A DNA stretch of 64,000 nt from Rheum nobile (GCA_027886185.1 WOAB01000098.1:2356001-2420000); one strand, 5' to 3'; counted from the first letter of the stretch, positions 41,485 to 55,367 are shown. The notes: a model not told the origin generated them from the letters alone. Translations and numbers: made by a program.

Positions 41485-44255
41485 TCAATCTATAGCATCA
41501 GGTTCCTTAGGAACCCTCTCATTCAGCACCTTCTTCCTGAACCAATCATGGAAAGGTTTGAACCTTAGACCATTCTTCTTCTTCAGTGGCTCCTCCACCT
41601 TGAACTTCTTAGTCGCCTCTCCCCCATACTTAGATCGATCAGGGGGGTGTTTCACCTCAACTTCAGGGGCCTGCACAATAAAAGGGAACAACTTCTTGCC
41701 CTGTGGAGTTAGTAAGGTGGGGCCACTGCCCAAAAGAGAAGCAGGAGACTCACCCTTCTCATCCAATAAAGCCGTGACTTCCTGCAGATTAGAAGATAAA
41801 GGAATACTGACAGGCAAGTCAACTATGGGATCCTCTATTATAGGTTGCAATTCATGCAAAGGGTTAGGACTCATTACATCAACAAAGTTCAAAGAGGTGT
41901 TAATGATGGGTTTCATATCATATATGTTGTATTCAACTTCGTCCCCATCAAATTCCATAGTTAATTTCCCACTTCTGACATCAATTGTGGTGTTAGCAGT
42001 TTTCATGAAAGGTCTACCTAACAACATATATGCACCTGTACCACCACCCATATCAAGAACATAAAAATCAGTGGGAAAAATCAGCTTATCTACCATAACA
42101 AGGACATCCTCAACAACCCCTTTCGGGTAGACATTGGTTCCATCAACTAATTGAATAACTAGCCTAGTGTCCTGTAATGGTGGCAGGCCAAGAGACTCAT
42201 AAATGACAATGGTAAGACATTAATAGATGCACCAAGATCTAGCATAGCTTTATCAATTTTTGTCTCACCAATGACGCAGGGGATAGAGAACATACCTGGA
42301 TCACTGCACTTCTTGGGCATACGCCTTTGAAATACAGTGGATACTTGCTCACTCACCTGGACCTGCTTCTTTTGCTTCTTCTTCTGGTTCCTCTTGATCG
42401 TACAAAGCTCCTTCAAGAACCGAGCGTACTTGGGAATACTCTTAACAAGCTTGAGCAAAGGGATGTTAACCTCACACTTGCTAAACGTCTCAAAGAGGTC
42501 CTTGTCATCAACTACCCTTCTCTCCTTGAGCGCCTCTGGAAAAGGGGCGGGTGGCTTCTCGGAACCAAGAAGAGGAAAGTATGGACGAACGTAATCATCG
42601 ACGTAAGGCTCATTAGCAGTCCCAGAAGACTCGCCGCGGGTGCGCCCAGAAGTCACCACCGGGTGCGGTGAATCCCCAGAAATATTTCGAAAAAAATCAC
42701 CGCTTGCTGCGGGTGCGACAGGTGCCAGCGCCGGGTGCGGCCGATTTACAGAAACTTTCTGTTTTCCTTCGTTGTGTTCACCGCGGGTGCGGTCACCATG
42801 CCGCTGGGTGCGGCCATCCTCCAGAACACCCTCTTTTTTTGCGTCGTCCTCTTCAGCACTAGGATCGACGGGTAATTGCCTTCCACTTCTAAGGGCTATA
42901 GCACTAACATTTGCTCGTGGGTTAACTACCGTTTGAGAGGGTAGATTTCCCGAAATCTTGGCATTAATTCCCGTAATCGCCTCAGCCATTTGGCTCACCT
43001 GTGTCTCCAAATTATTTATGCTTGACGTTGTGGCCTGAACATGAGTAGTGAAATGTTTCGTCAAGGTTTGGAGCATATCTTCAGTTTAAGGAGACGCCTC
43101 AGGTTGAGGATTTTGCATCCTTTGTAGAAATTGAGGTCTTGGCTGCTGTTGTTGTTGTTGATACTGGGGTTGTTGTTGTTGATTCGGTTGATCCCTCCAT
43201 CTGAAATTAGGGTGATCTCTCCACCCCGGATTATAAGTATTGGAGTAGGGATCATGCTGAGGTCTTGGGTTTCTATAACCTCCTACAACGTTTACCTCAG
43301 CAGGCGAATCATCTTATAGTTGAGGACATGCGTCAGTGGGGTGAAATTGATCGGCACAGACCCCACATGCTTTCAGTTGTTGAGGAGTTCCTTGCAGCGT
43401 AAGTCTCCTCACCATGTCCTTCAACTCAGAAATATCACTGGCATATGAAGAGCGACTAGAGTCAGCAACATTGACTCCTCTCTTGGTAGAAGATCTACCA
43501 AAATTTCTCGTGCCCTCTGCCATCTCCTGAATCTTTTCCATGGCCACTGCCGATGTGGTGTTGAGAATATTGCCACCACATGCAGCGTCGACAATCCTCC
43601 TTTCGTTGTCCAGCAGCCCATTATAGAGATGAAGTACCAGATCCTGATTGGAATACCCGTGGAACGGACAGCTTGAGCAAAGTCTCTTGAACCGCTCATA
43701 ATAATCATACAGGCTCTCGTCAGCTTCCTGCTCAATGTTGCTAATAGCTTTCTTCAAACTGTTTGCCCTCTTTGCAGGGAAATACTTCTCAAGAAAAGCC
43801 TTGTGTAGCTTGGTCCACGTGTCAATGCTCCCAGTAGGAAGATGATAATACCAGTCATCAGCAGTGTCTTTCAGGGTAAACCCAAAAGCTCTCATCTTGA
43901 TTTGCTCCTCAGTAACATTCGCCGGTTTCATGCTCATGCAGACTGTGTGGAATTTACCCATGTGTTTGATTGGGTCCTCGCCAGCCAGTCCATGGAAAGT
44001 TGGGTGCAAATGAATCAGCCCCGGATTCAACTCAAAGTTCACATTCTCTCCCACAGCAGGGATCACCACGGCCAAGGGTTGCTGTTGCAAGTTCGGCGTA
44101 GTCAACTGTCTCAACGTCCTATCTACGTCACCCATCTCAAATGCAGGGTTGTCAAAAACCAAAGTACGGTTGATTATGTAATCCTGGGACAAAGTTCTCT
44201 CAATCTCTGGATCAAAATCAAGAAGAGGTGAATTAGTAGCACGAGTGTGGACCAT
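41485..44255 (-). pseudogene. Gag and protease, array copy 1
   Basis: The start MVHTRATN is at 44255. Domains: Gag core (NVNFELNPGLIHLHPTFHG, AFGFTLKDTADDW, LYNGLLDNERR), knuckle CGVCADQFHPTDAC, Gln-rich tract, linker with GC-rich hairpins, and a retropepsin-like protease with LDLGASINVLP and LLGRPFMKTA, ending in PDAID at 41485. Lesions include TAA at 43314-43316 (CAA in copy 2), a second stop near 43087 and a frameshift at about 42200. Half of the protease to the end is open (41485-42096). Confidence 0.88.
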
Positions 44256-44312
44256 AAGATAGGTCCACACCAAGGTTGGTAACAAACAAATCACAAAAAC
44301 AGAAAATTTGAC

Positions 44313-44330
44313 TCCCCGGCAACGGCGCCA
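44313..44330 (-). promoter_or_regulatory. tRNA-Asp primer site, array copy 1
   Basis: The minus strand reads TGGCGCCGTTGCCGGGGA four bases from the LTR end. It is an exact match to the motif of Athila-group elements. Confidence 0.9.
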
Positions 44331-44334
44331 AATT

Positions 44335-45642
44335 TGACAGGGCTAAAGTCGTATGCCTATCAAAGAAATCCTAAAGTACCTACTACAAAGTATAGCAAGC
44401 AAGTCAGGGTCGATCCCACAGAGAGTCAGGTTATCTATTCTTGTAATTCACGTCACCAACTAGGAACTAGGGGGGGGGGGGGGGGGGGGGGGTTGTAATG
44501 TTTTTCGTAACCAAAGTAAACAAAGCAAGAAAACGAATTCGCAAGTAAAGGTTGTAAATATTATGGGGAAAAGCGCCACACTCAACAGAGATCCACACAA
44601 CAATAGAAAGGTCGATCACGGAATTCTATCAATCTCAAGTTCTTAATATTCCTATAGTTGTTCTTATCCCGATCATAGGTAACTATTAGTTCTACCAGCC
44701 CTAATAGTACTTATCACCAAATCAAATCCGAAAACCTTCAAGACTCAATAAAGCAATAGCAATCAAACAAGGATTCAACAAGATACATGCAATAGAAACA
44801 ACCCGTTACTATAAGCATGCAATTAACTCTATCTCACGATGAAGTGCTCGGATCCCCTATACGCAACAATCGTGCTTGCTACTAGATATGCAACCCGAAC
44901 CCGAAATCACAAGTTCTAGCAATTAGGAAGATATCAATAAACCTAGGTAGCTACTCTAGATAAATCAACATAAACCAATAATCAATCAAGCACAAGAGAA
45001 TCAATCCAACTAGATAGGAAAACGAACAAGAGTAGAAAACTCACAACCAATCAATTGCTGGCTTCAAACTGTCAAGTGCAACAATGGAGGTTTAGTTCTC
45101 CATTAGGGTTTGTGAGAGAAAAACGTAGAAAGGTGGCAACTAGGGTTAGAGAATCCTCCTTTCAAAAGAGTCTTAACCCTCACTTAAATACTAAGGAAAT
45201 AATTCAGAAATAAAGAAAAGAAAAATAACAAACTTGGAAACTAAGTCTCGAAATAAAATGAAACGGAAATAAGAAAGCTCGTAAAAGACTTTCAGCGCGT
45301 CGCCACCGCAGGTGCGGTGGCTCCACCGCTGGGTGCGGTGGAACTCCAGTGTCTTCAGTCCAATTCTCTGACGACCTCGCCGCGGGTGTGGTGAGGCTCC
45401 AAAACGTCTCCTCGTCTATGGCTCTTCCTTGCAATCTCTCGCACCGCTCCTCAACTCGTCTCTTCACTCCTTTGGCGTCTTTCCTTGGTGTCTCCTAGAT
45501 ATCCAAAATCACTCAAACACCTCCATAAACACTAAACTTCGCCTCCAAATGCCTTGCACATGAATGTACCTAAATCTACCCGAATGGCACCAATAAACCC
45601 TCTAAAGACTCTTACTTAAGCCCTACAAAGTAGTGCTTATCA
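44335..45642 (-). repeat. Array LTR 2
   Basis: 1308 bp, longest because of a 23-base G run near 44470-44492. Shared as the 5' LTR of copy 1 and the 3' LTR of copy 2. Contains the same hairpin trio at about 45303-45398. Confidence 0.92.
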
Positions 45643-47041
45643 AACTCCCCCATGCTTAGACCTTTGCTCGTCCTCGAGTAAACTAAAATAAAGTCCACTC
45701 CTCCAATGTAGCACACAAGGTCTCAGGAAGCATATCCTCCAACTAAGAGTCACCTACCCCATGCCAAAGCTCCTGGCGCCAATCTCATCTACAACACATC
45801 CATAACTCAACAAGCTTAAGGGGCAAGCAGAATACTTCCCCCAAGCATAACCCGGACATCCAATAGTGTGAGTAACCTCTAATCCTAGCCTCCATCTATG
45901 ACTCCTTATGTCTCCCAGAGTTACCTACCCGACAATCCTTCTTTGACTCCTCTTCTTATGACGCCTCGCCAAGAATAATGAGAAATCCTAAAATCACTCT
46001 TCTTCTTTTTCGCTCATTTTGCCAAGGCGCCTTTTCGGGTTTTCACCAAGCCACTCATATTTTTTTAATAGATGTGCTCACATAAGCTCACGTCACTCTT
46101 CACCTCATATTACCCCAGCCTAATGCTGGTCCAAGCCACCTGCTTTTTACCTAGGCCGCCCTTTCGGGTTTTCGACCTATCCCAGGATTTTCATTTTAGC
46201 CTTTTTTCAAATTTTTTTTGGCTTTTTCTCTTTTTTATTCATTTTTCTCCTCAACGACGTAGCAAGTATAGAACTCTCCCCCATGCTTAAACATTGCATT
46301 GTCCTCAATGTAATGAAAGACAAAAGAATAGAGCACAGGGAAAAGCAAAAAATAACTCACAACGTCGCCGAGCTGGCTTGGACACTTCCTTTGTTGCTGG
46401 AGGTCTTTAATATACGCACATGTCTCGGGTGTTGAGCGTGCGTCTTTATTACTCCATGATCTTCATCTACCGTGCAACCATACGAAGCCACTTTGGTGAA
46501 TAGTGGTAATCAAAGAATTCGGGGCTGCACAGCCTTCAGCGAACACAAAAAATGGGCCCAGATGTCATCGTGGTGTGGGCCCTGGTGTACCTCCTCTCCA
46601 ACTGTCGACTGTAGGGCCATCATCGTTGCCAAATAAAAATATGGGGCGAATGTTTCCTCCTTGACAACATGATGCGCACCATTTCCATGGGGAACTCCGG
46701 ACAGCTGGGTAAAACCATTTTTTTTTACTCCTCGTTTAAGGTTTTTTCGGGGCCCTTTATTATATATATATATATAATTTTTTTTTTCGAACAGGGGTCT
46801 CGCCGCTGGTGCGGCAATGCCCACCGCTGGGTGCGGTGAGCCTCCAGAAACCCTGTACGTCTTATTCTTCGAACCTGCAAGTTAGTTCGCAGGCGAAAAC
46901 ACACGAACAACAAAAACAACTACCAACCTAAACTATGAAGAATGAAAAGACAAAAGAAAGAGAAAAAAAACAATACCTCGGGTTGCCTCCCGAGCAGCGC
47001 CTTAGTTAATGTCATTGGCTCGACATACTACTCGAACAACC
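45643..47041 (-). promoter_or_regulatory. 3' non-coding region of array copy 2
   Basis: Same order of polypurine modules and CCCGAAAGGG cores as copy 1. The hairpin near 46802-46817 keeps full arms (GCCGC and GCGGC around TGGT) where copy 1 has one mismatch. No gene recognised. Confidence 0.75.
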
Positions 47042-49809
47042 TCAATCTATAGCATCAGGTTCCTTAGGAACCCTCTCATTCAGCACCTCCTTCCTGAACC
47101 AATCATGGAAAGGTTTGAACCTTAGACCATTCTTCTTCTTCAGTGGCTCCTCCACCTTGAACAAATAGTCGCCTCTCCCCCATACTTAGATCGATCAGGG
47201 GGGTGTTTCACCTCAACTTCAGGGGCCTGCACAATAAAAGGGAACAACTTCTTGCCCTGTGGAGTTAGTAAGGTGGGGCCACTGCCCAAAAGAGAAGCAG
47301 GAGACTCACCCTTCTCATCCAATAAAGCCGTGACTTCCTGCAGATTAGAAGATAAAGGAATACTGACAGGCAAGTCAACTATGGGATCCTCTATTATAGG
47401 TTGCAATTCATCTAAAGGGTTAGGACTCATTACATCAACAAAGTTCAAAGAGGTGTTAATGATGGGTTTCATATAATATATGTTGTATTCAACTCCGTCC
47501 CCATCAAATTCCATAGTTAATTTCCCACTTCTGACATCAATTGTGGTGTTAGCAGTTTTCATGAAAGGTCTACCTAACAGCATATGTGCACCTGTACCAC
47601 CACCCATATCAAGAACATAAAAATCGGTGGGAAAAATCAGCTTATCTACCATAACAAGGACATCCTCAACAACCCCTTTCGGGTAGACATTGGTTCCATC
47701 AGCTAATTGAATAACTAGCCTAGTGTCCTATAATGGTGGCAGGCCAAGAGACTCATAAAATGACAATGGTAAGACATTAATAGATGCACCAAGATCTAGC
47801 ATAGCTTTATCAATTTTTGTCTCACCAATGACGCAGGGGATAGAGAACATACCTGGATCACTGCACTTCTTGGGCATATGCCTTTGAAATACAGTGGATA
47901 CTTGCTCGCTCACCTGGACCTGCTTCTTTTGCTTCTTCTTCTGGTTCCTCTTGATCGTACAAAGCTCCTTCAAGAACCGAGCGTACTTGGGAATACTCTT
48001 AACAAGCTTGAGCAAAGGGATGTTAACCTCACACTTGCTAAACGTCTCAAAGAGGTCCTTGTCATCAACTACCCTTCTCTCCTTGAGCGCCTCTGGAAAA
48101 GGGGCGGGTGGCTTCTCGGAACCGAGAGGAGGAAAGTATGGACAAACGTAATCGTCGACGTAAGGCTCATTAGCAGTCCCAGAAGACTCGCCGCGGGTGC
48201 GCCCAGAAGTCATCGCCGGGTGCGGTGAATCCCCAGAAATATTTCGAAAAAAATCACCGCTTGCCGCGGGTGCGGCGGGTGCCAGCGCCGGGTGCGGCCG
48301 ATTTACAGAAACTTTCTGTTTTCCTTCGTTGTGTTCACCGCGGGTGCGGTCACCATGCCGCTGGGTGCGGCCATCCTCCAGAACACCCTCTTTTTCTGCG
48401 TCGTCCTCTTCAGCACTAGGATCGACGGGTAATTGCCTTCCACTTCTAAGGGCTATAGCACTAACATTTGCTCGTGGGTTAACTACCGTTTGAGATGGTA
48501 GATTTCCCGACATCTTGGCATCAATTCTCGTAATCCCCTCAGCCATTTGGCTCACCTGTGTCTCCAAATTCTTTATGCTTGACGTTGTGGCCTGAACATG
48601 AGTAGTGAAATGTTTCGTCAAGGTTTGGAGCATATCTTCAGTTGAAGGAGACGCCTCAAGTTGAGGATTTTGCGTCCTTTGTAGAAATTGAGGTCTTGGA
48701 TTCTGTTGTTGTTGATACTGGGGTTGTTGTTGTTGATTCGGTTGATCCCTCCATATGAAATTAGGGTGATCTTTCCACCCCGGATTATAAGTATTGGAGT
48801 AGGGATCATGCTGAGGTCTTGGGTTTCCATAACCTCCTACAGCGTTTACCTCAGCAGGCGAATCATCTTGTAGTTGAGGACATGCGTCAGTGGGGTGAAA
48901 TTGATCGGCACAGACCCCACACGCCTTCAGTTGTTGAGGAGTTCCTTGCAGCGTAAGTCTCCTCACCATGTCCTTCAACTCAGCAATATCACTGGCATAT
49001 GAAGAGCGACTAGAGTCAGCAGCATTGACTCCTCTCTTGGTAGAAGATCTACCAAAATTTCTCGTACCCTCTTCCATCTCCTGAATCTTTTCCATGGCCG
49101 CTACCGGTGTGGTGTTGAGAATATTGCCACCACATGCAGCGTCGATAATCCTCCTTTCGTTGTCCAGCAGCCCATTATAGAGATGAAGTACCAGATCCTG
49201 ATTGGAATACCCGTGGAACGGACAGCTTGAGCAAAGTCTCTTGAACCGCTCATAATAATCATACAGGCTCTCGTCAGCTTCCTGCTCAATGTTACTAATA
49301 GCTTTCTTCAAACTGTTTGCCCTCTTTGTAGGGAAATACTTCTCAAGAAAAGCCTTGTGTAGCTTGGTCCATGTGTCAATGCTCCCAGTAGGAAGATGAT
49401 AATACCAGTCATCAGCAGTGTCTTTCAAGGTAAACCCAAAAGCTCTCATCTTGATTTGCTCCTCAGTAACATTCGCCGGTTTCATGCTCATGCAGACTGT
49501 GTGGAATGTACCCATGTGTTTGATTGGGTCCTCGCCAGCCAGTCCATGGAAAGTTGGGAGCAAATGAATCAGCCCCGGCTTCAACTCAAAGTTCACATTC
49601 TCTCCCACAACAGGGATCACCACAGCCAATGGTTGCTGTTGCAAGTTCGGCGTAGTCAACTGTCTCAACGTCCTATCTGCGTCACCCATCTCAAATGCAG
49701 GATTGTCAAAAACGAAAGTACGGTTGATTATGCAATCCTGGGACAAAGTTCTCTCAATCTCTGGATCAAAATCAAGAAGAGGTGAATTAGTAGCACGAGT
49801 GTGGACCAT
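47042..49809 (-). pseudogene. Gag and protease, array copy 2 (best preserved)
   Basis: From MVHTRATN at 49809 the frame is open for about 690 codons through the whole Gag, knuckle (CGVCADQFHPTDAC), Gln tract and linker into the protease active site LDLGASINVLP. It then meets TAG at 47725-47727, where copies 1 and 3 have CAG. The protease continues behind it to LLGRPFMKTA and loses its frame near 47162. With a complete Gag this copy could in principle still supply coat protein. That is inference. Confidence 0.9.
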
Positions 49810-49866
49810 AAGATAGGTCCATACCAAGGTTGGTAACAAACAAATCACAAAAATAGAAAATTTGAC

Positions 49867-49884
49867 TCCCCGGCAACGACGCCA
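49867..49884 (-). promoter_or_regulatory. tRNA-Asp primer site, array copy 2 (one mismatch)
   Basis: The minus strand reads TGGCGTCGTTGCCGGGGA, a C-to-T change relative to copy 1. Confidence 0.88.
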
Positions 49885-49888
49885 AATT

Positions 49889-51163
49889 TGACAGGGCTAA
49901 AGTCGTATGCCTATCAAAGAAATCCTAAAGTACCTACTACAAAGTATAGCAAGCAAGTCAGGGTCGATCCCACAGAGAGTCAGGTAATCTATTCTTGTAA
50001 TTCACGTCACCAACTACGAACTAGGGGGGGGGGTTGTAATGTTTTTCGTAACCAAAGTAAACAAAGCAAGAAAACGAATTCGCAAGTAAAGGTTGTAAAT
50101 ATTATGGGGAAAAGCGCCACACTCAACAGAGATCCACACAACAATAGAAAGGTCGATCACGTAATTCTATCAATCTCAAGTTCTTAATATTCCTATAGTT
50201 GTTCTTATCCCGATCATAGGTAACTATTAGTTCTACCAACCCTAATAGTACTTATCACCAAATCAAATCCGAAAACCTTCAAGACTCAATAAAGCAATAG
50301 CAATCAAACAAGGATTCAACAAGATACATGCAATAGAAACAACCCGTTACTATAAACATGCAATTAACTCTCTCTCACGATGAAGCGCTCGGATCCCCTA
50401 TACGCAACAATCGTGCTTGCTACTAGATATACAACCCGAACCCGGAATCACAAGTCCTAGCAATTAGGAAGATATCAATAAACCTAGGTAGCTACTCTAG
50501 ATAAATCAACATAAACCAATAATCAATCAAGCACACGAGAATCAATCCAACTAGATAGAAAAACGAACAAGAGTAGAAAACTCACAACCAATCAATTGCT
50601 GGCTTCAAACTGTCAAGTGCAACAATGGAGGTTTAGTTCTCCATTAGGGTTTGTGAGAGAAAAACGTAGAAAGGTGGCAACTAGGGTTAGAGAATCCTCC
50701 TTTCAAAAGAGTCTTAACCCTCACTTAAATACTAAGGAAATAATTCAGAAATAAAGAAAAGAAAAATAACAAACTTGGAAACTAAGTCTCAAAATAAAAT
50801 GAAACGGAAATAAGAAAACTCGTAAAAGACTTTCAGCGCGTCGCCACCGCTGGGTGTGGTGGAACTCCAGTGTCTTCTGTCCAATTCTCTGACGACCTCA
50901 CCGTGGGTGCGGTGAGGCTCCAAAACGTCTCCTCGTCTATGACTCTTCCTTGCAATCTCTCGCACCGCTCCTCAACTCGTCTCTTCACTTCTTTGGCGTC
51001 TTTCCTTGGTGTCTCCTAGATATCCAAAATCACTCAAACACCTCCATAAACACTAAACTTCGCCTCCAAACGCCTTGCACATGAATGTGCCTAGATCTAC
51101 CCGAATTGCACCAATAAACCCTCTAAAGACTCTTACTTAAGCCCTACAAAGTAGTGCTTATCA
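49889..51163 (-). repeat. Array LTR 3
   Basis: 1275 bp, with a 10-G run. Lacks one of the two close GC hairpins (about 19 bp shorter at 50846) and has ACC/GGT arms instead of GCC/GGT in the last hairpin (CCTCACCGT with GCGGTGAGG). Confidence 0.92.
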
Positions 51164-52558
51164 AACTCCCCCATGCTTAGACCTTTGCTCATCCTCGAGT
51201 AAACTAAAATAAAGTCCACTCCTCCAATGTAGCACGCAAGGTCTCATGAAGCATATCCTCCAACTAAGAGTCACCTACCCCATGCCAAAGCTCCTGGCGC
51301 CAATCTCATCTACAACACATCCATAACTCAACAAGCTTAAGGGGCAAGCAGAGTACTTCCCCCAAGCATAACCCGGACATCCAATAGTGTGAGTAACCTC
51401 TAATCCTAGCCTCCATCTATGACTCCTTATGTCTCCCAGAGTGACCTACCCAACAATCCTTCTTTGACTCCTCTTCTTATGACGCCTCGCCAAGAATAAT
51501 GAGAAATCCTAAAATCACTCTTCTTCTTTTTCGCTCATTTTGCCAAGGCGCCTTTTCGGGTTTTCACCAAGCCACTCATATTTTTTTTATAGATGTGCTC
51601 ACATAAGCTCACGTCACTCTTGACCTCATATTACCCCAGCATAATGCTGGTCCAAGCCACCTGCTTTTTACCTAGGCCGCCCTTTCGGGTTTTCGACCTA
51701 TCCCAGGATTTTCATTTTAGCCTTTTTTCAATTTTTTTTGGCTTTTTCTCTTTTTTATTCATTTTTCTCCTCAATGACGTAGCAAGTATAGAACTCTCCC
51801 CCATGCTTAAATATTGCATTGTCCTCAATGTAATGAAAGACAAAAGAATAGAGCACAGGGAAAAGCAAAAAATAACTCACAACGTCGCCGAGCTGGCTTG
51901 GACACTTCCTTTGTTACTGGCGGTCTTCAATATACGCACAGGTCTCGGGTGTTGAGCGTGCATCTTGATTACTCCATGATCTTCATCTATCGTGCAACCA
52001 TACGAAGCCACTTTGGTGAATAGTGGTAATCAAAGAATTCGGGGCTGCACGGCCTTTAGCGAACACAAAAAATGGGCCCAGATGTCATCGTGGTGTGGGC
52101 CCTGGTGTACCTCCTCTCCAACTGTCGACTGTAGGGCCATCATCTTTGCCAAATAAAAATGTGGGGCGAATGTTTCCTCCTTGACAACATGATGCGCACC
52201 TTCTCCATGGGGAACTCCGGACAACTGGGTAAAACCATTTTTTTTTACTCCCCGTTTAAGGTTTTTTCGGGGTCCTTTATTATATATATATATATATTTT
52301 TTTTCGAACAGGGGTCTCGTCGCTCGTGCGGCAATGCCCACCGCTGGGTGCGGTGAGCCTCCAGAAACCCTGTACGTCTTATTCTTCGAACCTGCAAGTT
52401 AGTTCGCAGGCGAAAACACACGAACAACAAAAACAACTACCTACCTAAACTATGAAGAATGAAAAGACAAAAGAAAGAGAAAGAAAACAATACCTCGGGT
52501 TGCCTCCCGAGGAGCGCCTTAGTTATTGTCATTGGCTCGACATACTACTCGAACAACC
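51164..52558 (-). promoter_or_regulatory. 3' non-coding region of array copy 3
   Basis: Same layout as the other copies, with polypurine modules and two CCCGAAAGGG cores at about 51554 and 51681. No gene recognised. Confidence 0.75.
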
Positions 52559-55310
52559 TCAATCTATAGCATCAGGTTCCTTAGGAACCCTCTCATTCAG
52601 CACCTCCTTCCTGAACCAATCATGGAAAGGTTTGAACCTTAGACCATTCTTCTTCTTCAGAGGCTCCTCCACCTTGAACTTCTTAGTCGCCTCTCCCTCT
52701 ATACTTAGATCGATCAGGGGGGTGTTTCACCTCAACTTCAGGGGCCTGCACAATAAAAGGGAACAACTTCTTGCCCTGTGGAGTTAGTAAGGTGGGGCCA
52801 CTGCCCAAAAGAGAAGCAGGAGACTCACCCTTCTCATCCAATAAAGCCGTGACTTCCTGCAGATTAGAAGATAAAGGAATACTGACAGGCAAGTCAACTA
52901 TGGGATCCTCTATTATAGGTTGCAATTCATCCAAAGGGTTAGGACTCATTACATCAACAAAGTTCAAAGAGGTGTTAATGATGGGTTTCATATAATATTT
53001 GTTGTATTCAACTCCGTCCCCATCAAATTCCATAGTTAATTTCCCACTTCTGACATCAATTGTGGTGTTAGCAGTTTTCATGAAAGGTCTACCTAACAAC
53101 ATATGTGCACCTGTACCACCACCCATATCAAGAACATAAAAATCAGTGGGAAAAATCAGCTTATCTACCATAACAAGGACATCCTCAACAACCCCTTTCG
53201 AGTAGACATTGGTTCCATCAGCTAATTGAATAACTAGCCTAGTGTCCTGTAATGGTGGTAGGCCAAGAGACTCATAAAATGACAATGGTAAGACATTAAT
53301 AGATGCACCAAGATCTAGCATAGTTTTATCAATTTTTGTCTCACCAATGACACAGGGGATAGAGAACATACCTGGATCACTGCACTTCTTGGACATACGC
53401 CTTTGAAATACAGCGGATACTTGCTCGCTCACCTGGACCTGCTTCTTTTGCTTCTTCTTCTGGTTCCTCTTGATCGTACAAAGCTCCTTCAAGAACCGAG
53501 CGTACTTAGGAATACTCTTACCAAGCTTGAGCAAAGGGATGTTAACCTCACACTTGCTAAACGTCTAAAAGAGGTCCTTGTCATCAACTACCCTTCTCTC
53601 CTTGAGCGCCTCTGGAAAAGGGGCGGGTGGCTTCTCGGAACCGAGAGGAGGAAAGTATGGATGAACGTAATCGTCGACGTAAGGCTCATTAGCAGTCCCA
53701 GAAGACTCGCCACGGGTGCGCCCAGAAGTCACTGCCGGGTGCGGTGAATCCCCAAAAATATTTCGAAAAAAATCACCGCTTGCCGCGGGTGCGGCAGGTG
53801 CCAGCGCCGGGTGCGGCCGATTTACAAAAACTTTCTGTTTTCCTTCGTTGTGTTCACCGCGGGTGCGGTCACCATGCCGCTGGGTGCGGCCATCCTCCAG
53901 AACACCCTCTTTTTCTGCGTCGTCCTCTTCAGCACTAGGATCGACGGGTAATTGCCTTCCACTTCTAAGGGCTATAGCACTAACATTTGCTCGTGGGTTA
54001 ACTACCGTTTGAGATGGTAGATTTCCCGACATCTTGGCATCAATTCTCGTAATCGCCTCAGCCATTTGGCTCACCTGTGTCTCCAAATTCTTTATGCTTG
54101 ACGTTGTGGCCTGAACATGAGTAGTGAAATGTTTCGTCAAGGTTTGGAGCATATCTTCAGTTGAAGGAGACGCCTCAGGTTGAGGATTTTGCGTCCTTTG
54201 TAGAAATTGAGGTCTTGGCTGCTGTTGTTGTTGTTGATTCGGTTGATCCCTCCATCTGAAATTAGGGTGATCTCTCCACCCCGGATTATAAGTATTGGAG
54301 TAGGGATCATGCTGAGGTCTTGGGTTTCTATAACCTCCTACAGAGTTTACCTCAGCAGGCGAATCATCTTATAGTTGAGGACATGCGTCAGTGGGGTGAA
54401 ATTGATCGGCACAGACCCCACATGCTTTCAGTTGTTGAGGAGTTCCTTGCAGCGTAAGTCTCCTCACCATGTCCTTCAACTCAGAAATATCACTGGCATA
54501 TGAAGAGCGACTAGAGTCAGCAGCATTGACTCCTCTCTTGGTAGAAGATCTACCAAAATTTCTCGTGCCCTCTGCCATCTCCTGAATCTTTTCCATGGCC
54601 GCTGCCGGTGTGGTGTTGAGAATATTGCCACCACATGCAGCGTCGAAAATCCTCCTTTCGTTGTCCAACAGCCCATTATAGAGATGAAGTACCAGATCCT
54701 GATTGGAATACCCGTGGAACGGACAGCTTGAGCAAAGTCTCTTGAACCGCTCATAATAATCATACATGCTCTCGTCAGCTTCCTGCTCAATGTTGCTAAT
54801 AGCTTTCTTCAAACTGTTTGCCCTCTTTGCAGGGAAATACTTCTCAAGAAAAGCCTTGTGTAGCTTGTTCCACGTGTCAATGCTCCCAGTAGGAAGATGT
54901 TAATACCAGTCATCAGCAGTGTCTTTCAGGGTAAACCCAAAAGCTCTCATCTTGATTTGCTCCTCAGTAACATTCGCCGGTTTCATACTCATGCAGACTG
55001 TGTGGAATTTACCCATGTGTTTGATTGGGTCCTCGCCAACCAGTCCATGGAAAGTTGGGAGCAAATGAATCAGCCCCGGATTCAACTCAAAGTTCACATT
55101 CTCTCCCACAGCAGGGATCACCACGGCCAAGGGTTGTTGTTGCAAGTTCGGCGTAGTCAACTGTCTCAACGTCCTATCTGCGTCACCCATCTCAAATGCA
55201 GGGTTGTCAAAAACCAAAGTACGGTTGATTATGCAATCCTGGGACAAAGTTCTCTCAATCTCTGGATCAAAATCAAGAAGAGGTGAATTAGTAGCACGAG
55301 TGTGGACCAT
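52559..55310 (-). pseudogene. Gag and protease, array copy 3
   Basis: Starts MVHTRATN at 55310. It shares TAA (54369-54371) with copy 1 and has a further stop near 54900 (TAT to TAA). The Gln-rich tract is about 20 bases shorter. The protease part is open from 53534 to 52683, with LDLGASINVLP and LLGRPFMKTA, then a frameshift (YRGRGD) before the end. Its 5' half resembles copy 1 and its 3' half copy 2. Confidence 0.88.
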
Positions 55311-55367
55311 AAGATAGGTCCACACCAAGGTTGGTAACAAACAAATCACAAAAACAGAAAATTTGAC

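Noticed and set aside
41558..42064. Plus-strand frames of 74-168 codons opposite the array gag/protease (also 42327-42936, 47878-48493, 53403-54012)
   Set aside because: They are mirror frames of the real minus-strand gag and show no domain. Their conservation follows from gag.
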